Of a DNA stretch of 64,000 bases, positions 16,843 through 25,812 are shown in pieces. The stretch's first letter is position 1. Each line of letters begins with the position of its first letter. Position numbers and translations under genes: made by a program. The stretch comes from Sorangium cellulosum So ce56 (GTDB lineage Bacteria > Myxococcota_A > Polyangia > Polyangiales > Polyangiaceae), in assembly GCF_000067165.1 (NCBI RefSeq), contig NC_010162.1, forward strand, positions 2,666,001-2,730,000. Reading direction: 5' to 3'. Below the pieces are notes generated by a model that saw nothing but the letters and a program-made list of their open reading frames with translations, did no database searches and was not told the DNA's origin.

Positions 16843-17271
16843 TCACGACGAGCGCATGATGAGCTGCTGAGTCGCCTTGCGCTCGCCCACGACGGCGACC
16901 ACCGTCTCGGAGGCGAGCCCCGCCGCGCCCTGCGACGTGCGGCGGATCGTGCCGAGCAGCGCGAACCAGCCGAGCTGGCTGCTTGAAAGGGCGCGCTCGC
17001 TGATTCCGTCCACGCGGGCCAGCGCCTTGCGCGCCACCCGGAACACGCTGCGATCGATCCCCTCGATCAGGTCGAGCGTGGCGCCGAGCCGCTCCTGCGT
17101 CTCGACCCGCACGTCCTCGAGGAAGCCGAACCCCGCGCGCACGACCTCCTCGACGACGCCGAGGCTGCCATCAACCCAGGTGGAGATCAGGCCCTCTTGC
17201 GGAACGCTGAGCTTCGCGCGATCGGAACCATTGCTGCCGGCCGCGGCCTGGCCGGAGATGCTCTCGTCCAT
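16843..17271 (-). CDS. Small helical protein of unknown function
   Basis: 142 residues starting after gaggaaggggg. Almost entirely amphipathic helix: VDGSLGVVEEVVRAGFGFLEDVR, TLDLIEGIDRSVFRVARKAL, VDGISERALSSSQLGWFALL. The pattern is reminiscent of phasin or granule-associated helical proteins, but I see no diagnostic motif and leave it unassigned. Codon use is typical of the host, so it is probably a real gene. Confidence 0.7.
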   Translation of the reverse strand: MDESISGQAAAGSNGSDRAKLSVPQEGLISTWVDGSLGVVEEVVRAGFGFLEDVRVETQERLGATLDLIEGIDRSVFRVARKALARVDGISERALSSSQLGWFALLGTIRRTSQGAAGLASETVVAVVGERKATQQLIMRSS

Positions 17272-17458
17272 CTCGAACCCCCTTCCTCAAAATGGCTCGC
17301 AGGCATTCGCCTGCTGCGAACCCACTATCAACAACCGAGTTCTCGGATGGGTTATCACAGGGCAACAAAGGCGTGAACTCTTTCTTTGTCATCTCGTCAT
17401 CGCGATCGTGCCCTCTGGTGCTCTGGTCGGCTGCGTCCGTTGCATCGTCGCATCTTGC

Positions 17459-17546
17459 GTTCGTTGCGCCGGTCACGTTCGTTGCGCCGGTCACGTTCGT
17501 TGCGTCGGTCACGTTCGTTGCGTCCGTCGCGTCCGTCGCGTCCGTT
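17459..17546. repeat. 18-bp then 9-bp tandem repeats in an intergenic gap
   Basis: In the 466-bp gap 17272-17737, the unit cgttcgttgcgccggtca (18 bp) is repeated four times with c/t variation. It decays into three copies of gcgtccgtc (9 bp). The 18-bp unit looks like two 9-bp half-units. The flanks hold no gene; an antisense frame through the repeat would encode only Ala-Thr-Asn-Val runs. It lies about 190 bp upstream of the lipoprotein start at 17738. Confidence 0.8.
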
Positions 17547-17737
17547 CCCGGAGCCAGACGTGCCGCGCGGAGTGAGGCCGTGGCGGCGCCCTCCCAGGCG
17601 TCCTGCCGAATCCGCTCTGTCTCGGCAAATTCACTGAAAATACGCGATAAACGGCCAGCGCGTCGGAGACGTAAGCTGGCGGCCACCGAAGACCCTTGGT
17701 CCTTGGCAGGCGCGCCCCGGCTGGGTACGGTCCCGCG

Positions 17738-19807
17738 GTGCCCACGAGGCCCACGAAGATCGAGCGATTTCTGAGGGGAGCCACCTTGTCCACGCTGCTT
17801 GCCGCCTCCTGCGTCTCCGGCGCACCGCACGGCGAGGCGCCCTCCGCGCCGCCACCCGCTGAGCTCTTGGCCTTCGATCTGCAAGAAGGCCAGATAGACA
17901 ACCACTTCTTCCGTCGTGGTCATATCGCCGCCCATCTCTTGACGACGTCGGGCGTGTCGCCGCGGCTCATCGTCGCTTTTCCGGCAGGGAACATGGGAAT
18001 CGCGGTGTGGTTCGATTCTCTGCCCGCGCCGGTCGAGCTCTCGGTGGAGGGGGACGTCGCTGGCGTGGAGCGCGTGGAGCGGCCCGGCGTCATGCGCGGC
18101 GTGTCGGCGCTCCTCGCGAGCGAGGCGCCGGTGCTGCGTGTCCATCGGGTGCTCCTGGGGAGTGTCCGTACGATCCGCGACGTGGGGCGCGACGCCGAGG
18201 TTCCGGCCTGGCTCGGGAACGACGTCGAGGCCTTCGCCTCGCAGCGGGGAGCGGCGATCGCCGTGCGGCGGACGATGCTGGACGGCGATCATCACCTCGA
18301 GCTGCTCATCGAGCCGCAGGACGGCACGACGGCCGCGCTCGGGGACGACGGCGGGATCGAGCTGGCGGCAGGGCCGAGCGGCCTCCGTGTCCGGGTGACG
18401 GCGCTCTCGGACGAGGCGCCGCTCACGCCGGTGCCCCTCGAGGAGCTCGTGACCGAGCGCGCCAGCGACGATCCGCGCCACCGCCAGGCGCTCGCCTTCC
18501 TCGCGTACCGGGAGAAGCTGCTGGCCGGGTCCTGGCGTTTCCTTACGTACTTCGGCCGGGACACGTTGCTCGCGGTGAGGATGCTCCTGCCCGTCCTCGA
18601 ACCGGCGGTGATCGAGGCGGGCCTCGGCTCGGTCCTCGATCGGCTGAGCCTGGCCGGTGAGGTCGCGCACGAGGAGGCGATCGGCGAGTACGCCGCGTTC
18701 ATGCACCTCGATTCGGGCATTCCCGGGGCGCTGCGCGAACCTGTCTACGATTACAAGATGATCGACGACGACTTCCTCCTCGCGCCGGTCGCCGCTGAAT
18801 ATCTCCTCGGCAGCGCGGCCGGCCGGGAACGCGCGGCCGAGTTCCTGTCGCGCCGGACGCCGGGGGGCGACACGTACGCGGAGGCGCTCGCGCGGAACGT
18901 GGCGCTCGTGCTCCACCTCGCCGCCCCCTTTGCCGAGACGGGGGATCCGATGAAGTTGATCGGGCTCAAGGCGGGCACGAAGGTGGGCGAGTGGCGTGAC
19001 AGCCAGGAGGGCCTGGCGGGCGGCCGGATCCCCTACGACGTGAACGCCGCGCTGGTTCCGGCTGCGCTCCGCGCGTCGGCGCGGCTGCTCGCGAGCCCGC
19101 TGCTCGGCGCGGACGCGGAGCGCGCCGGCCGGGCGGAGCGGCTCGCGCGCGCGTGGAAGGACGCCGGCGTGTTCTTCCGCGTGGAGCTGCCGGAGGACGA
19201 GGCCAGGCGGCGCGTGTCGTCCTATGCGGCGTCGCTGGGCCTGGACGCGGCGCCGGCGCTCGCGTCGCTCTCGGGGACGCTCTCGTTCCCTGCCGTCGCG
19301 CTCGACAGCGAGGGGAAGCCGATCCCCATCATGCACTCCGACGACAGCTTCGTCCTCCTGTTCACGGAGCCGCCGCCCGCTGCGCTGGAGGAGATCGCGG
19401 GCCGCCTGATCCGCCCGTTCCCGGCCGGCCTGCGGACGCCGGTGGGGATCCTGGTCGCGAACCCCGCGTTCGCGCAGGATCCGGCGATCCAGAGGGATTT
19501 CACGTCGGCCCACTACCACGGGACGGTCACGTGGTCGTGGCAGCAGGCGATGCTGGCCGCGGGCCTCGAGCGGCAGCTCGGCCGCGGCGATCTGCCGCCC
19601 CGCGCGCGGGGCGCGCTGGAGCGGGCGCGGAGCGCGCTCTGGGAGGTCATCGCGGCGACGCGCGAGGCGAGCACGCGGGAGCTCTGGAGCTGGGCCTTCG
19701 AGGGCGGCTGTTACAGGCTGGTCCCCTTCGGCGCGGAGCGATTGCACCACGACGAGTCGAACGCGGTGCAGCTCTGGAGCACCGTGTACCTCGCGGTACG
19801 CCCCTGA
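17738..19807 (+). CDS. Lipoprotein with six-hairpin glycosidase-like body
   Basis: A GTG at 17738 gives 689 residues with a short basic N-region, a hydrophobic stretch and the lipobox LLAASC (Cys25). The body contains WRFLTYFGRDTLLAVRMLLP, EAIGEYAAFMHLDSGIP, DYKMIDDDFLL, GEWRDSQEGLAGGRIPYDVNAAL, and TVTWSWQQAM followed by ELWSW near the end. These motifs and the helical repeat pattern resemble six-hairpin glycosidases and glycogen-debranching-like proteins. The conserved acidic residues in GRDT and GEWRDS are plausible catalytic positions. Substrate unknown; membrane anchoring suggests polymer breakdown at the cell surface. An upstream ATG at 17696 would only lengthen the N-region. Confidence 0.7.
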   Translation: MPTRPTKIERFLRGATLSTLLAASCVSGAPHGEAPSAPPPAELLAFDLQEGQIDNHFFRRGHIAAHLLTTSGVSPRLIVAFPAGNMGIAVWFDSLPAPVELSVEGDVAGVERVERPGVMRGVSALLASEAPVLRVHRVLLGSVRTIRDVGRDAEVPAWLGNDVEAFASQRGAAIAVRRTMLDGDHHLELLIEPQDGTTAALGDDGGIELAAGPSGLRVRVTALSDEAPLTPVPLEELVTERASDDPRHRQALAFLAYREKLLAGSWRFLTYFGRDTLLAVRMLLPVLEPAVIEAGLGSVLDRLSLAGEVAHEEAIGEYAAFMHLDSGIPGALREPVYDYKMIDDDFLLAPVAAEYLLGSAAGRERAAEFLSRRTPGGDTYAEALARNVALVLHLAAPFAETGDPMKLIGLKAGTKVGEWRDSQEGLAGGRIPYDVNAALVPAALRASARLLASPLLGADAERAGRAERLARAWKDAGVFFRVELPEDEARRRVSSYAASLGLDAAPALASLSGTLSFPAVALDSEGKPIPIMHSDDSFVLLFTEPPPAALEEIAGRLIRPFPAGLRTPVGILVANPAFAQDPAIQRDFTSAHYHGTVTWSWQQAMLAAGLERQLGRGDLPPRARGALERARSALWEVIAATREASTRELWSWAFEGGCYRLVPFGAERLHHDESNAVQLWSTVYLAVRP

Positions 19808-19826
19808 GCCGAGCGGCGGCTCGCGC

Positions 19827-20894
19827 TCAGGCCTTCGCGCTGGCGATCAAGTCCATCAGCGATCGCCGCTCCCCGCCACGATCGGCCCCTTCCATCGCCC
19901 CCAGCTCGACATCCGGCCGGATCCCCGCCCCGTGGATCGGCTCTCCGCCCGGCAGGACCATCCTCGCCGCCGGCGCGAGGACCGGCGCGCGATCCTCCGG
20001 ATCCGCCGCGACCCTCAGCGCCGTTCCCTTTCCGTACGTGCGCTCCCCCGCCACGACCGCCCTCCCGTGCCACTGGAGGCAGCCGGCGAAGAGCTCCGCC
20101 GCCGACGCCGTCCCGCCGTTCACCAGGATCCACAGCGGCACACGGCGCGGATCCCGGTGGCTCGACCGGTACACGATCTCGTCGCCGTCCGCGTCGATCG
20201 CCCTCCCGAGGACGCTCCCCGGCTCCAGGAAGTCGCCCGCGAGCTCGAGGAACGCCGTCAGGTCCCCACCGGGGTTGTCGCGCAGATCCAGCACGAGCGT
20301 CTCCAGCCCTTCGGCCTCGAGCGCCCTCACCGCCGTGTGGACCCGGGCGGGCACGTCCAGCGAGAAGGTGCGGATCTTCACGTACCCGACCCCCGGCTCG
20401 AGCTGGACGCTCTCGACGGGCGACGCGCCGCCGCACGGGTGGAGCGACGCGACGAGCGCGTCCAGATCGGCCAGCATCGGGGCGCCGGCGGGCCGCGCGC
20501 CGCCGGCGCTGCCCGCGTTGTACGTGATGAAGACGTTGGTCACGCTCGGCAACACCTGGACGCCGATGAAGCAGTTGTAATTGTTGCCGGACCTCGGAGA
20601 GAGCAGCGACGTGGCGGGGGCATAGTTGATGAAGACCCGCACGTTGCCGAACGTGTACTGGCCTGTTCCCATGAAGGTCCAGTGCAGCGTGCCCAGCCAG
20701 TCGCCCATCGTGAGGATCGCGCGCGCGAGGAGGCTCAGCGCGGGCCCCATCGAGAACCACACGTTGATCGAGAACGGGAACTTCACCGCGTTCAGGTCGA
20801 AGTTGGGGAACGGGAACGGGCCGAGCGCAGGCGACAGGCACACGTCGGGGTACCCGGCGCTCATGCCGGTACACTTGTTGTTCGCAGGGAGCAT
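19827..20894 (-). CDS. DUF4150 (PAAR-like) - S41 serine peptidase fusion, probable T6SS effector
   Basis: 355 residues. Residues 1-125 match the DUF4150 PAAR-like spike-tip domain: NNKCTGMSAGYPDVCLSP, MGTGQYTFGNVRVFIN, SGNNYNCFIGVQVLPSVTNV. Residues about 160-335 are an S41 (tail-specific/CtpA) peptidase core. VLDLRDNPGGD (201-211) is the binding strand, the nucleophile is Ser264 in GGTASAAE, the general-base Lys289 is in TYGKGT, and GAGIRPDVEL closes the fold. There is no signal peptide and no PDZ domain, unlike exported CtpA proteases. This fits delivery on a secretion spike instead. Last gene of the operon, 12 nt after DUF3540; the aggagg site abuts the upstream stop, so coupling is likely. 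A cognate immunity gene is not evident. Confidence 0.82.
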   Translation of the reverse strand: MLPANNKCTGMSAGYPDVCLSPALGPFPFPNFDLNAVKFPFSINVWFSMGPALSLLARAILTMGDWLGTLHWTFMGTGQYTFGNVRVFINYAPATSLLSPRSGNNYNCFIGVQVLPSVTNVFITYNAGSAGGARPAGAPMLADLDALVASLHPCGGASPVESVQLEPGVGYVKIRTFSLDVPARVHTAVRALEAEGLETLVLDLRDNPGGDLTAFLELAGDFLEPGSVLGRAIDADGDEIVYRSSHRDPRRVPLWILVNGGTASAAELFAGCLQWHGRAVVAGERTYGKGTALRVAADPEDRAPVLAPAARMVLPGGEPIHGAGIRPDVELGAMEGADRGGERRSLMDLIASAKA

Positions 20895-20906
20895 CGCGCC
20901 GGCCTC

Positions 20907-21614
20907 CTATCCCAAGAGGATCTGCTTGCCGTTCACCGTGACCGTCTCCTCGGTCAGGATCGTGGCGTTCTTCGCCTTCGTGAAGGCCGTCTTCTCCACG
21001 ACCGTGTGCGACTCGCTCGCCTGCACGCTCAGCAGCGCGCTCACCCGCTGGACCATCGAGGTGAACCTCTGGACCACGGCGTCGGCCACCATCCGGATCT
21101 TGCCCGCCTGCACCTCGAGCTCCGGCCCCCGGATCGCGACGCCCTTGTCCCCGGACAGCGAGAGCTCTCCGTCCCTCGCGTGCACCGCCACGTCCCCCTG
21201 GAGCGACAGCACCGTCCGACCCGCGCCGTGGAGCACGCCGATGGCGTAGTAGCGCTCCTCCCTGCCGATGACGAGCAGCGTGTCGCCCACGGCGGGCTCG
21301 TAGGGCAGCGCGAGCGCCATCTCGACGGCGACCGGCTGGCCGCCCGGCAGCTCCACCGCGATCGCGCCCCCCTCCGCCGCCGTGACCTGGCCCGGGCCCA
21401 GGTACTCCCTCGGGAGCGCCGCGGCGCCCTCCTGGCCCGCGTCGCCGGCCGCCGCGCCCCCGGCCCGCGGGAGGCCGATCCGAAGCACGTCCGCGCCGCG
21501 CGAGCCGTGCGCGCCGTACGCGCCGTACGTCCGGAGCGCGTGCTCCTCGCCCGCCGCCGCGTCCACCCGCACGGCCGCCGCGCGATCGCTCTCCTTCATG
21601 GCTCCCATCGACAT
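20907..21614 (-). CDS. DUF3540 protein (T6SS-associated)
   Basis: 235 residues from the ATG at 21612-21614 preceded by aaggaggagcg; the frame extends upstream without support. The core has an OB-like region (ALALPYEPAVGDTLLVIG, YYAIGVLHG), then beta-strand repeats (LSLQGDVAVHARDGELSLSGDKGVAIRGPELEVQAGKIRMVA). These resemble the gp5/VgrG C-terminal prism. The end is VTVNGKQILLG. DUF3540 genes are known companions of DUF2169 and DUF4150 genes in type VI clusters. The role is probably in spike or cargo assembly. It lies 10 nt after the pentapeptide gene. Confidence 0.83.
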   Translation of the reverse strand: MSMGAMKESDRAAAVRVDAAAGEEHALRTYGAYGAHGSRGADVLRIGLPRAGGAAAGDAGQEGAAALPREYLGPGQVTAAEGGAIAVELPGGQPVAVEMALALPYEPAVGDTLLVIGREERYYAIGVLHGAGRTVLSLQGDVAVHARDGELSLSGDKGVAIRGPELEVQAGKIRMVADAVVQRFTSMVQRVSALLSVQASESHTVVEKTAFTKAKNATILTEETVTVNGKQILLG

Positions 21615-21624
21615 CGCTCCTCCT

Positions 21625-23364
21625 TCATTGCGAGCGCCGCTCGGGCGGCATCCATGCTTCGGCCTCCAGGCGATCCACGTCCGTGCGCCTCGCCGTGGCG
21701 AGGTTGGCATCGAGATAACGTGTCTTCTCGTCGCGGACGTGGTGCAGGTTCGCCCAGTGCAGGTCCGCGCCGGTGAAGTCGGCGCCCGAGATGTCCGCGT
21801 GCGAGAGATCGGCGTGGTGCGCCTTGACCCCCACGAACAGCGCGTCGGCCGCGCGGACCTCGTGCATCACCGTCTCCCGGATGTCGGCCCCCGCGAGGTT
21901 CGCCCCCGAGAGATCGGCCTTCACGAAGATCGCATTGCGGAGCATCGCCTGCGTCAGTCCGGCGCCGGCGAGCACGCCCTCGCCGAAGAAGGCGGCCTTC
22001 GCCATCGCGCCCGCCAGCGAGGCCTGCCGCAGGTTCGCTCCCTTGAAGTTCGCGTTCGCCAGGATGGCGCCGTCGAGCCGGGTCCGCTCCAGGTTGCACG
22101 AGGTGAAGTCGCAGTTCGACAGGTTGCACCCCGAGAGGTCCATCCCCGAGAGGTTCCCGAGCGCGAAGAAGCACCGCGAGAGGGTCAGCCCGGAGAGCGA
22201 CGCCCGCGTCAGGTCCACGCCGGAGAAGTCCACGCAGTCGAAGATCGCCTTCTCGAGGGTGATGCCCTCCACGACCGCGGTCCGCAGCGTGGTCTGCGAG
22301 ACGAGCGCGCGCGTCAGGTTCGCGCCCGTCAGGTCGGCCCCCTCCAGCATGCAGCGCACGAGCCGCGATCCGGACAGGTCGGCGCCCGAGAGATCGGCCT
22401 CCTTGAAGACCACCATCTCGAGGTCCTTGCCCGAGAGATCCGCGCCCGGCAGCCGCGCCCGGTACAGCATGCACGACCTCAGCGTCGCGCCCCGGAAGTC
22501 CGCGCCGGTGAGGTCGCAGCCCGCGAGCACCGTCTGGTCGAGCGTCGCGCCCCGGAAGCTCGCGCCCCGGAGATCCGTGCCCTGGAGCGACGACAGCGTG
22601 AGGTTCGCGTTCTCGAAGCTCACCCCGGCGAAGTCCATCCCCTCCAGCGCCGCGCCCGCGAGGTCCGCCCCGGAGAGGTCGAGCCGGCCGAGGCGCGCGC
22701 CGTCGAACACCGTCTTCGTGAGCTTCTTCGGGAGCACGGCCTCCCGGAGATCGGCCTTCAGGAACACCACCGTGTCGAGCTCGGCGCCCGACAGATCGGC
22801 CCGCGTCAGGTTCGCCTCGGTGAACGACGAGCCCTCGATCCGCGCCTGCGACAGCGAGGCGCCCGAGAGATCCGCCCGCGTGAACGACGACTGCGAGACG
22901 GTCACCCCGTCGAGCGCCGCGCCCGACAGGTCGGCGAGGTCGAGCCGCGTGCCCTTCAGGGTCGCCCCGGACAGCTCCGCCCCCGCGAGCTTCGACTCGG
23001 CCAGGTTCGCCTCCTGGAGCCGCGCGCCGCGCAGGTTCGCCCCGGTCAGCTGCCCGCGGACCAGGCTCGCCCCCGTGAGGTTCGCCCCGGCGAGGTTCGC
23101 GCCCGAGAGGTCGCTCTGGGCGACGGCCGCGCCCTCGAGATCGGCGCCTGACAGGTCCGCGCCGCGGAGCGCGCACCAGGCCATCTTGATGCCGCGGAGA
23201 TCGGCCCCCGAGAGGTCCGCGCCCTCCAGCTGCACCCGCCCGAGCTTCACACCGCGCAGCCGCGCCTTGCGGAGGTCGGCCCCCCGCAGATCCATGTCGC
23301 CGAGCGTCCTGCCCTCGAGCGCCTCGCCCGCCTGGAGCAGCGCCCTCAGCTCGTCCGGGGTCAT
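21625..23364 (-). CDS. Pentapeptide-repeat protein
   Basis: 579 residues, almost wholly A(D/N)LXX pentapeptide repeats (DLSGADL, ANLTGAS, ADFTGADL), forming a long right-handed quadrilateral beta-helix. Breaks near 205-225 (LPKKLTKTVFDG) suggest a kink. A short helical N-terminus (MTPDELRALLQAGEALEG) is present. The C-terminal tail (DANLATARRTDVDRLEAEAW) leaves the repeat. The start overlaps the stop of the DUF2169 gene by 4 bp (ATGA), so translation is coupled. Such proteins accompany DUF2169 in T6SS-associated operons and may be scaffolds or effector adaptors. No enzymatic domain is seen. Confidence 0.88.
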   Translation of the reverse strand: MTPDELRALLQAGEALEGRTLGDMDLRGADLRKARLRGVKLGRVQLEGADLSGADLRGIKMAWCALRGADLSGADLEGAAVAQSDLSGANLAGANLTGASLVRGQLTGANLRGARLQEANLAESKLAGAELSGATLKGTRLDLADLSGAALDGVTVSQSSFTRADLSGASLSQARIEGSSFTEANLTRADLSGAELDTVVFLKADLREAVLPKKLTKTVFDGARLGRLDLSGADLAGAALEGMDFAGVSFENANLTLSSLQGTDLRGASFRGATLDQTVLAGCDLTGADFRGATLRSCMLYRARLPGADLSGKDLEMVVFKEADLSGADLSGSRLVRCMLEGADLTGANLTRALVSQTTLRTAVVEGITLEKAIFDCVDFSGVDLTRASLSGLTLSRCFFALGNLSGMDLSGCNLSNCDFTSCNLERTRLDGAILANANFKGANLRQASLAGAMAKAAFFGEGVLAGAGLTQAMLRNAIFVKADLSGANLAGADIRETVMHEVRAADALFVGVKAHHADLSHADISGADFTGADLHWANLHHVRDEKTRYLDANLATARRTDVDRLEAEAWMPPERRSQ

Positions 23365-25787
23365 CGATCTCGCTCCAGCGTCGACTTCTTCAGGTTCGCC
23401 CCCCTGAAATCACAGCCGGATCCCGAGGTCTCGTAGAATTTTGCATCGTAGAGGTTCGCGTCGACGAACTTCGCCTCCGGGACCCGCGCCCTGAGCAGGT
23501 CCGCCTCGAAGAGGTTCGCCCGCGTGAAGTCGGCGCGCGTGAGGTTTGCCCGGTCGAACCGGGCGCCCCGCGCGTTGGCCCCGAAGAAGCTCGCGCCTTC
23601 GGCCGTGGCCTCGCTGAAGAGGGTGCCCGTCAGCACGGCGAGGCTGAGATCCGCGCCGGTGAGGGTCGCGCCCATCCACACGCTCCCGTCGCCCCGCGCG
23701 CCCGTGAAGACCGCGCCGGTCAGGTCGGAGCCGGAGAAGCTCGATCCGGTCAGGGTCGCGCCCGCGAACGTGGCGGAGGCGCCCTTGACCTTGGACACGA
23801 AGCACCGCGTGAGCGACGCCTGCGACAGGTCCGCGCGCTCGAGCACGGTGTCCTCCAGGAAGGCCACGGCCCACGCCGCCCCGCGCGCGACGGCCGCCGT
23901 CATGTCCGCCCTCGAGAAGACGAGCTGCGACCCTTGCGTGCCCGAGAGATCGGCCTCCATGAGCCGCGCGCCGTCGAACGTGGCGCCCTCCAGCGTGGCG
24001 CCGCGGAAGACGGCGCGCTCTGCCCGGGCGCTCTGCAGGGTGGCGAGGCTCAGGTCCGCGCCCGTGAAATCGGCCTCCCTCACGTCGGCGTCGAACAGCA
24101 CGGCCTGCTTGAGGATGGCGCGCGTGAGCCTGGCGCCCCGGAGGTTGGCGCCCGTGAGGAGGGCGCCCGTGAGATCCGCGCCGGTCAGGTCGCGGCCGCT
24201 CAGGTCCTGCTCGCTCAGGTCCTGGTCGCGGAGGTCGCTCCCGGGCCCGATCTGCCCGGGCGGCCGCGGCGCGTCCATGGAGAGGCCCATCGACGCGAGC
24301 TTCGGATCGCCGGCGAGCTTGTCCCACGCCGCGAGCGCCGGGACCTGCGTCCCGCGCGCGGCCGCGAGCGCCTTCGCCTCCTCCACCGCCCGCGCGACGC
24401 GCCGGAAGGCCGTCCGGAGCGCCGCGTCCATCAGCACGGGCGACGCGCCGGAGCTCATCGGCGGCAGGGCCTGCGAGGCCTTCGGCAGGTTGCGCAGCGC
24501 CTCCGCGATGACGCTGCCGAGGACCTTCCCCCCCGGCAACGCGACGGCCGAGAGCCCCGCCATGGCCCGGCCGATCCTCTCCTGCTGCGGCTTCGCGACG
24601 TCGCCGAGCCGCGCCTTGAGCAGCGCCGACAGCGGGTCGAGCCCCGCCGCGTCGCCGCCGTCGCGCGGCGCCGCGCCGTCGCCCTTCTTCTGCAGCGCCC
24701 CCCACTCCTCCTTGAGCTCCGGCGCGAGCTGCTCCTCGATCTCGAGCGGATCGGCCTCGAAGCGCGCGAGGAGCTCCCGGTAATGCTCCTCGGGCAGCGC
24801 CGGGCCGTCGAGCGGCTCGGAGGCGACGAGCGTGGTGACGCGCGAGAGGTCGTCGTCGGTCACCTCCGTGAGGCCGCGCCACGTGAGGAACAGGGCCCCC
24901 TCGTCCAGGTTGGCGAGCAGCGTGTCGAGGTGCATCGGCACCTCCCGGAACCCGCGCTCCGCGTCGTTCGCGAAGACGCGGATCCGGAGGCCCGGCAGCC
25001 GCGACCGGAAGACCTCCGCGTCGGGGTGGAGGTTCTGGAACAGGAGCTCCTCGTCCCCGCGCAGGTAGGGGAGCCACTGATCGGGCCGGGCCGAGTTGAA
25101 GAACGTCCAGTCGAAGTCGTCGGCGAAGTACGGCGCTCGCTTCTCGCGGTACGCCTTGCCGTAGTTCTTCCCGACCCGGGCGCGCCGATCGGGCCGGTTC
25201 GGCGACAGGGGCCCGAACCCCGCGGGCGCCGGCCGATCCGAGCGCGACAGCAGCAGATCGTCCGCGCCCTCGACGTTGGGGAGCTCGCGCGTCCCGTGGC
25301 CCCTGCCCACCGGGTTGAGCGGGTGCCCCGGCCCTCCGAAGCTGCGCCGATCGCCGAGCGGCATCCGGTCGAACGGCACGGGATCGCTCATGGCGGGCCC
25401 GAGAAGGCCATCCATCCACACGCGCTCGCCGACCACGCGCAGGATCTTCGACCAGGACCCGACGCCGAACCGCACCGGACACTCGGTCATGCGCGCCTTG
25501 CCCGGCGTGTGGCACGTGCCGATCAGGAGCACGTCGGCGTGGGGCTTGAAGTCCACGAGATCGCTCGGGTACAGGCACTCGCCGGTCTGCTCGTGATCGT
25601 CGTCGTGGAACACGTCGCCGCGCAGCGTCTCCTGCGCGAGCGCCGGGTGGCCCTCGGGCACGGAGAGCGGCGCTCCGGGCTCGAGCGTGAACTTCGCCCG
25701 GACGATCAGGGTCATCTCCGGCTGGGGCGGCCTCCGCGAGGTGACCTTGCTGCCGAAGAGGAACGGGGTGAGGTTCTTGTTCGCCAT
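23361..25787 (-). CDS. DUF2169 - pentapeptide-repeat fusion (T6SS adaptor)
   Basis: 808 residues. Residues 1-about 330 are DUF2169: FLFGSKVTSRRPPQPEMTLIVRAKF at the start, YPSDLVDFKPHADVLLIGTCH, the central FGGPGHPLNPVGRGHG and PYFADDFDWTFFNSARPDQW. A charged helical segment (about 340-490) follows. From about 500 to the end are pentapeptide repeats (DLSEQDLSGRDLTGADLTGA onward). DUF2169 proteins act as adaptors or chaperones that load PAAR-like effectors on the T6SS spike in studied systems. The start at 25787 has only a weak ribosome binding site. The repeat half is related to the next gene, suggesting gene duplication plus domain swap. Confidence 0.88.
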   Translation of the reverse strand: MANKNLTPFLFGSKVTSRRPPQPEMTLIVRAKFTLEPGAPLSVPEGHPALAQETLRGDVFHDDDHEQTGECLYPSDLVDFKPHADVLLIGTCHTPGKARMTECPVRFGVGSWSKILRVVGERVWMDGLLGPAMSDPVPFDRMPLGDRRSFGGPGHPLNPVGRGHGTRELPNVEGADDLLLSRSDRPAPAGFGPLSPNRPDRRARVGKNYGKAYREKRAPYFADDFDWTFFNSARPDQWLPYLRGDEELLFQNLHPDAEVFRSRLPGLRIRVFANDAERGFREVPMHLDTLLANLDEGALFLTWRGLTEVTDDDLSRVTTLVASEPLDGPALPEEHYRELLARFEADPLEIEEQLAPELKEEWGALQKKGDGAAPRDGGDAAGLDPLSALLKARLGDVAKPQQERIGRAMAGLSAVALPGGKVLGSVIAEALRNLPKASQALPPMSSGASPVLMDAALRTAFRRVARAVEEAKALAAARGTQVPALAAWDKLAGDPKLASMGLSMDAPRPPGQIGPGSDLRDQDLSEQDLSGRDLTGADLTGALLTGANLRGARLTRAILKQAVLFDADVREADFTGADLSLATLQSARAERAVFRGATLEGATFDGARLMEADLSGTQGSQLVFSRADMTAAVARGAAWAVAFLEDTVLERADLSQASLTRCFVSKVKGASATFAGATLTGSSFSGSDLTGAVFTGARGDGSVWMGATLTGADLSLAVLTGTLFSEATAEGASFFGANARGARFDRANLTRADFTRANLFEADLLRARVPEAKFVDANLYDAKFYETSGSGCDFRGANLKKSTLERDR

Positions 25788-25812
25788 CCGTGAGGGTCGC
25801 CGCGCTTGCGCG

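Noticed and set aside
17459..17640. Minus-strand Ala-Thr-Asn-Val repeat peptide
   Set aside because: Translation of the minisatellite with no start, domain or conserved context.
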